NCBI RefSeq assembly: GCF_017874255.1
Contig: NZ_JAGGLD010000003.1
Location: 62,001-126,000 of the forward strand
From: Paenibacillus shirakamiensis
GTDB lineage: Bacteria > Bacillota > Bacilli > Paenibacillales > Paenibacillaceae
Reading direction: 5' to 3'
DNA: 64,000 nt
Part shown: positions 63,168 to 64,000 of the stretch, piece after piece
Layout: each line of letters opens with the position of its first letter
Numbering within the stretch: the first letter of the stretch is position 1
Program-made: the position numbers and the translations under genes
Notes under the pieces: model-generated
Seen by the model: only the letters and a program-made list of their open reading frames with translations
Database searches by the model: none
Told to the model about the DNA's origin: nothing

Positions 63168-63198
63168 AAAAAACCCCTTTCACCAAGAAAGGGGCTTT
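63168..63198. terminator. Bidirectional terminator
   Basis: AAACCCCTTTC and GAAAGGGGCTTTT arms with a ~6-nt loop, T-runs on both strands. It lies between DUF441 and the convergent ABC exporter gene. Confidence 0.88.
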
Positions 63199-63234
63199 TG
63201 CTTTTAACATACCTGCTTGAACTCATTGGCTTCA

Positions 63235-64000
63235 TCATGCACGTAAATGCTGAATATTATAAAGACCTGCATAAATTCCATCCGCCTGCATTAAGGCATC
63301 ATGTGTGCCTGATTCTGCAATTTCTCCATCCTTCATAACTACAATACGGTCAGCATGGGTAATCGTAGATAGTCTGTGTGCCACAACGATTGTCGTTCTG
63401 CGGGCAGATAAGTCAGCAAGTGACTGCTGAATCAGATGTTCTGATTCAAGATCCAGCGCGGATGTGGCTTCATCTAGAATGAGAATAGGTGGATCTTTCA
63501 GAAATACGCGGGCTATCGCAATTCTTTGTTTTTGTCCGCCTGATAATTTCACACCACGTTCACCTACTTCGGTGTCATATCCTTTAGGTAAGCTCATGAT
63601 GAATTCGTGTGCATTTGCTGCCTTGGCCGCTTCGATAACCTGCGCGTCAGGCGCCTCAGGCGAACCTAATAATATGTTATCTCTGACTGAACCGCTGAAT
63701 AAGAAATTATCTTGCAGCACCATCCCGATATGACTTCTTAGACTCTCCATGGTATAGTCCCTTACATCCACGTGATTCACAGTAATTGAACCTTCTTGAA
63801 TATCATAGAATCTTGGAATCAGACCAACAAGCGAAGACTTTCCGCCTCCACTCATACCGACAAAGGCTACCATCTCTCCAGGGCTCACATCGAAAGAAAT
63901 ATCCTTCAGCACCCATTTGCCCTCTTCTTGGTATTTAAAATTCACATGCCTGAAAGATAACTCACAAGCGTCTGCTTCGAGAATTTTAGAATCTAATGTA
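63235..64000 (-). CDS. ABC exporter, C-terminal ATPase part, 5' end beyond the window
   Basis: About 255 C-terminal residues; the frame is open to base 64000 and its upstream residues ([15 protein letters not shown]) are the normal lead-in of an ATPase domain, so the GTG at 63945 is not the start. Walker [11 protein letters not shown]-loop [10 protein letters not shown], signature [13 protein letters not shown], Walker [13 protein letters not shown] and H-loop VVAHRLS are intact. It resembles the exporter at 24360-26144 and is presumably a similar fused half-transporter whose membrane domain lies to the right. Confidence 0.92.
   Translation of the reverse strand, partial: TLDSKILEADACELSFRHVNFKYQEEGKWVLKDISFDVSPGEMVAFVGMSGGGKSSLVGLIPRFYDIQEGSITVNHVDVRDYTMESLRSHIGMVLQDNFLFSGSVRDNILLGSPEAPDAQVIEAAKAANAHEFIMSLPKGYDTEVGERGVKLSGGQKQRIAIARVFLKDPPILILDEATSALDLESEHLIQQSLADLSARRTTIVVAHRLSTITHADRIVVMKDGEIAESGTHDALMQADGIYAGLYNIQHLRA

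Noticed and set aside
63235-63945. Complete short ABC ATPase starting at 63945
   Set aside because: The frame continues upstream to the window end with typical exporter sequence, so it is the C-terminal part of a longer gene.

Overview
The window looks like chromosomal DNA of a spore-former-type Firmicute, most likely a Paenibacillus (inference). The grounds are moderate GC, strong AAGGAGG-type ribosome binding sites with frequent GTG and TTG starts, a bacillithiol-type YpdA reductase, a Vpr-like subtilase, a GH18 chitinase with Fn3 and CBM domains, a heparinase/GH20 glycan operon and an RTP-type winged-helix protein. I saw no rRNA, tRNA, CRISPR array, transposase or prophage. Most genes lie on the minus strand.

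Layout. 1-11443 (minus): one tightly packed catabolic operon: NAD-epimerase, DHDPS-like aldolase, both subunits of Fe-S serine dehydratase, heparinase II/III-like lyase, GH20 hexosaminidase, a CUT1-type sugar ABC importer and a Gfo/Idh oxidoreductase cut by the left edge. 11.5-18.7 kb: VOC protein, large secreted S8 protease, MOSC protein and photolyase. 18.8-22.4 kb: ECF sigma factor, membrane anti-sigma candidate and ABC-2 transporter, with an ECF-like promoter in front. 22.6-26.1 kb: histidine kinase, OmpR-type regulator and ABC exporter. 26.2-30.7 kb: MgtC-like protein, azoreductase, and metE behind a cobalamin riboswitch and terminator. 30.7-34.2 kb: CLC transporter (fluoride-type motifs) cotranscribed with an RTP homologue whose promoter is overlaid by a palindrome, then a NarL/LiaR-like two-component pair. 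34.3-39.8 kb: GlcNAc-type PTS (IICB, IIA, BglG/GlcT antiterminator with RAT leader) next to a secreted chitinase, a plausible chitin-to-GlcNAc route. 40.3-48.1 kb: secreted beta-propeller protein, YhgE/Pip membrane protein, YflT-type stress protein, HrpB helicase and an SDR.

48.2-58.2 kb is the most unusual part: a type VII secretion locus with an EsaB/YukD-like protein, an EccC-like triple ATPase without FHA domains, an unrecognised protein, a WXG-like protein with a C-terminal extension and a WXG100 protein. These are followed by a membrane-anchored Ser/Thr-kinase-like protein, a vWA protein and a PP2C-like phosphatase. EssA, EssB and EsaA/YueB are not recognisable within it. The kinase-TM-helical protein may stand in for EssB, and kinase+vWA+PP2C resembles a TerY-type phosphorylation triad.

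58.2-64 kb: small ORFs and an acetyltransferase remnant, an esterase, a hypothetical protein, an ArsR-DUF2087 regulator divergent from ypdA and a DUF441 gene, and the C-terminal part of an ABC exporter cut by the right edge. Functional assignments come from motif reading by eye; no database search was run.
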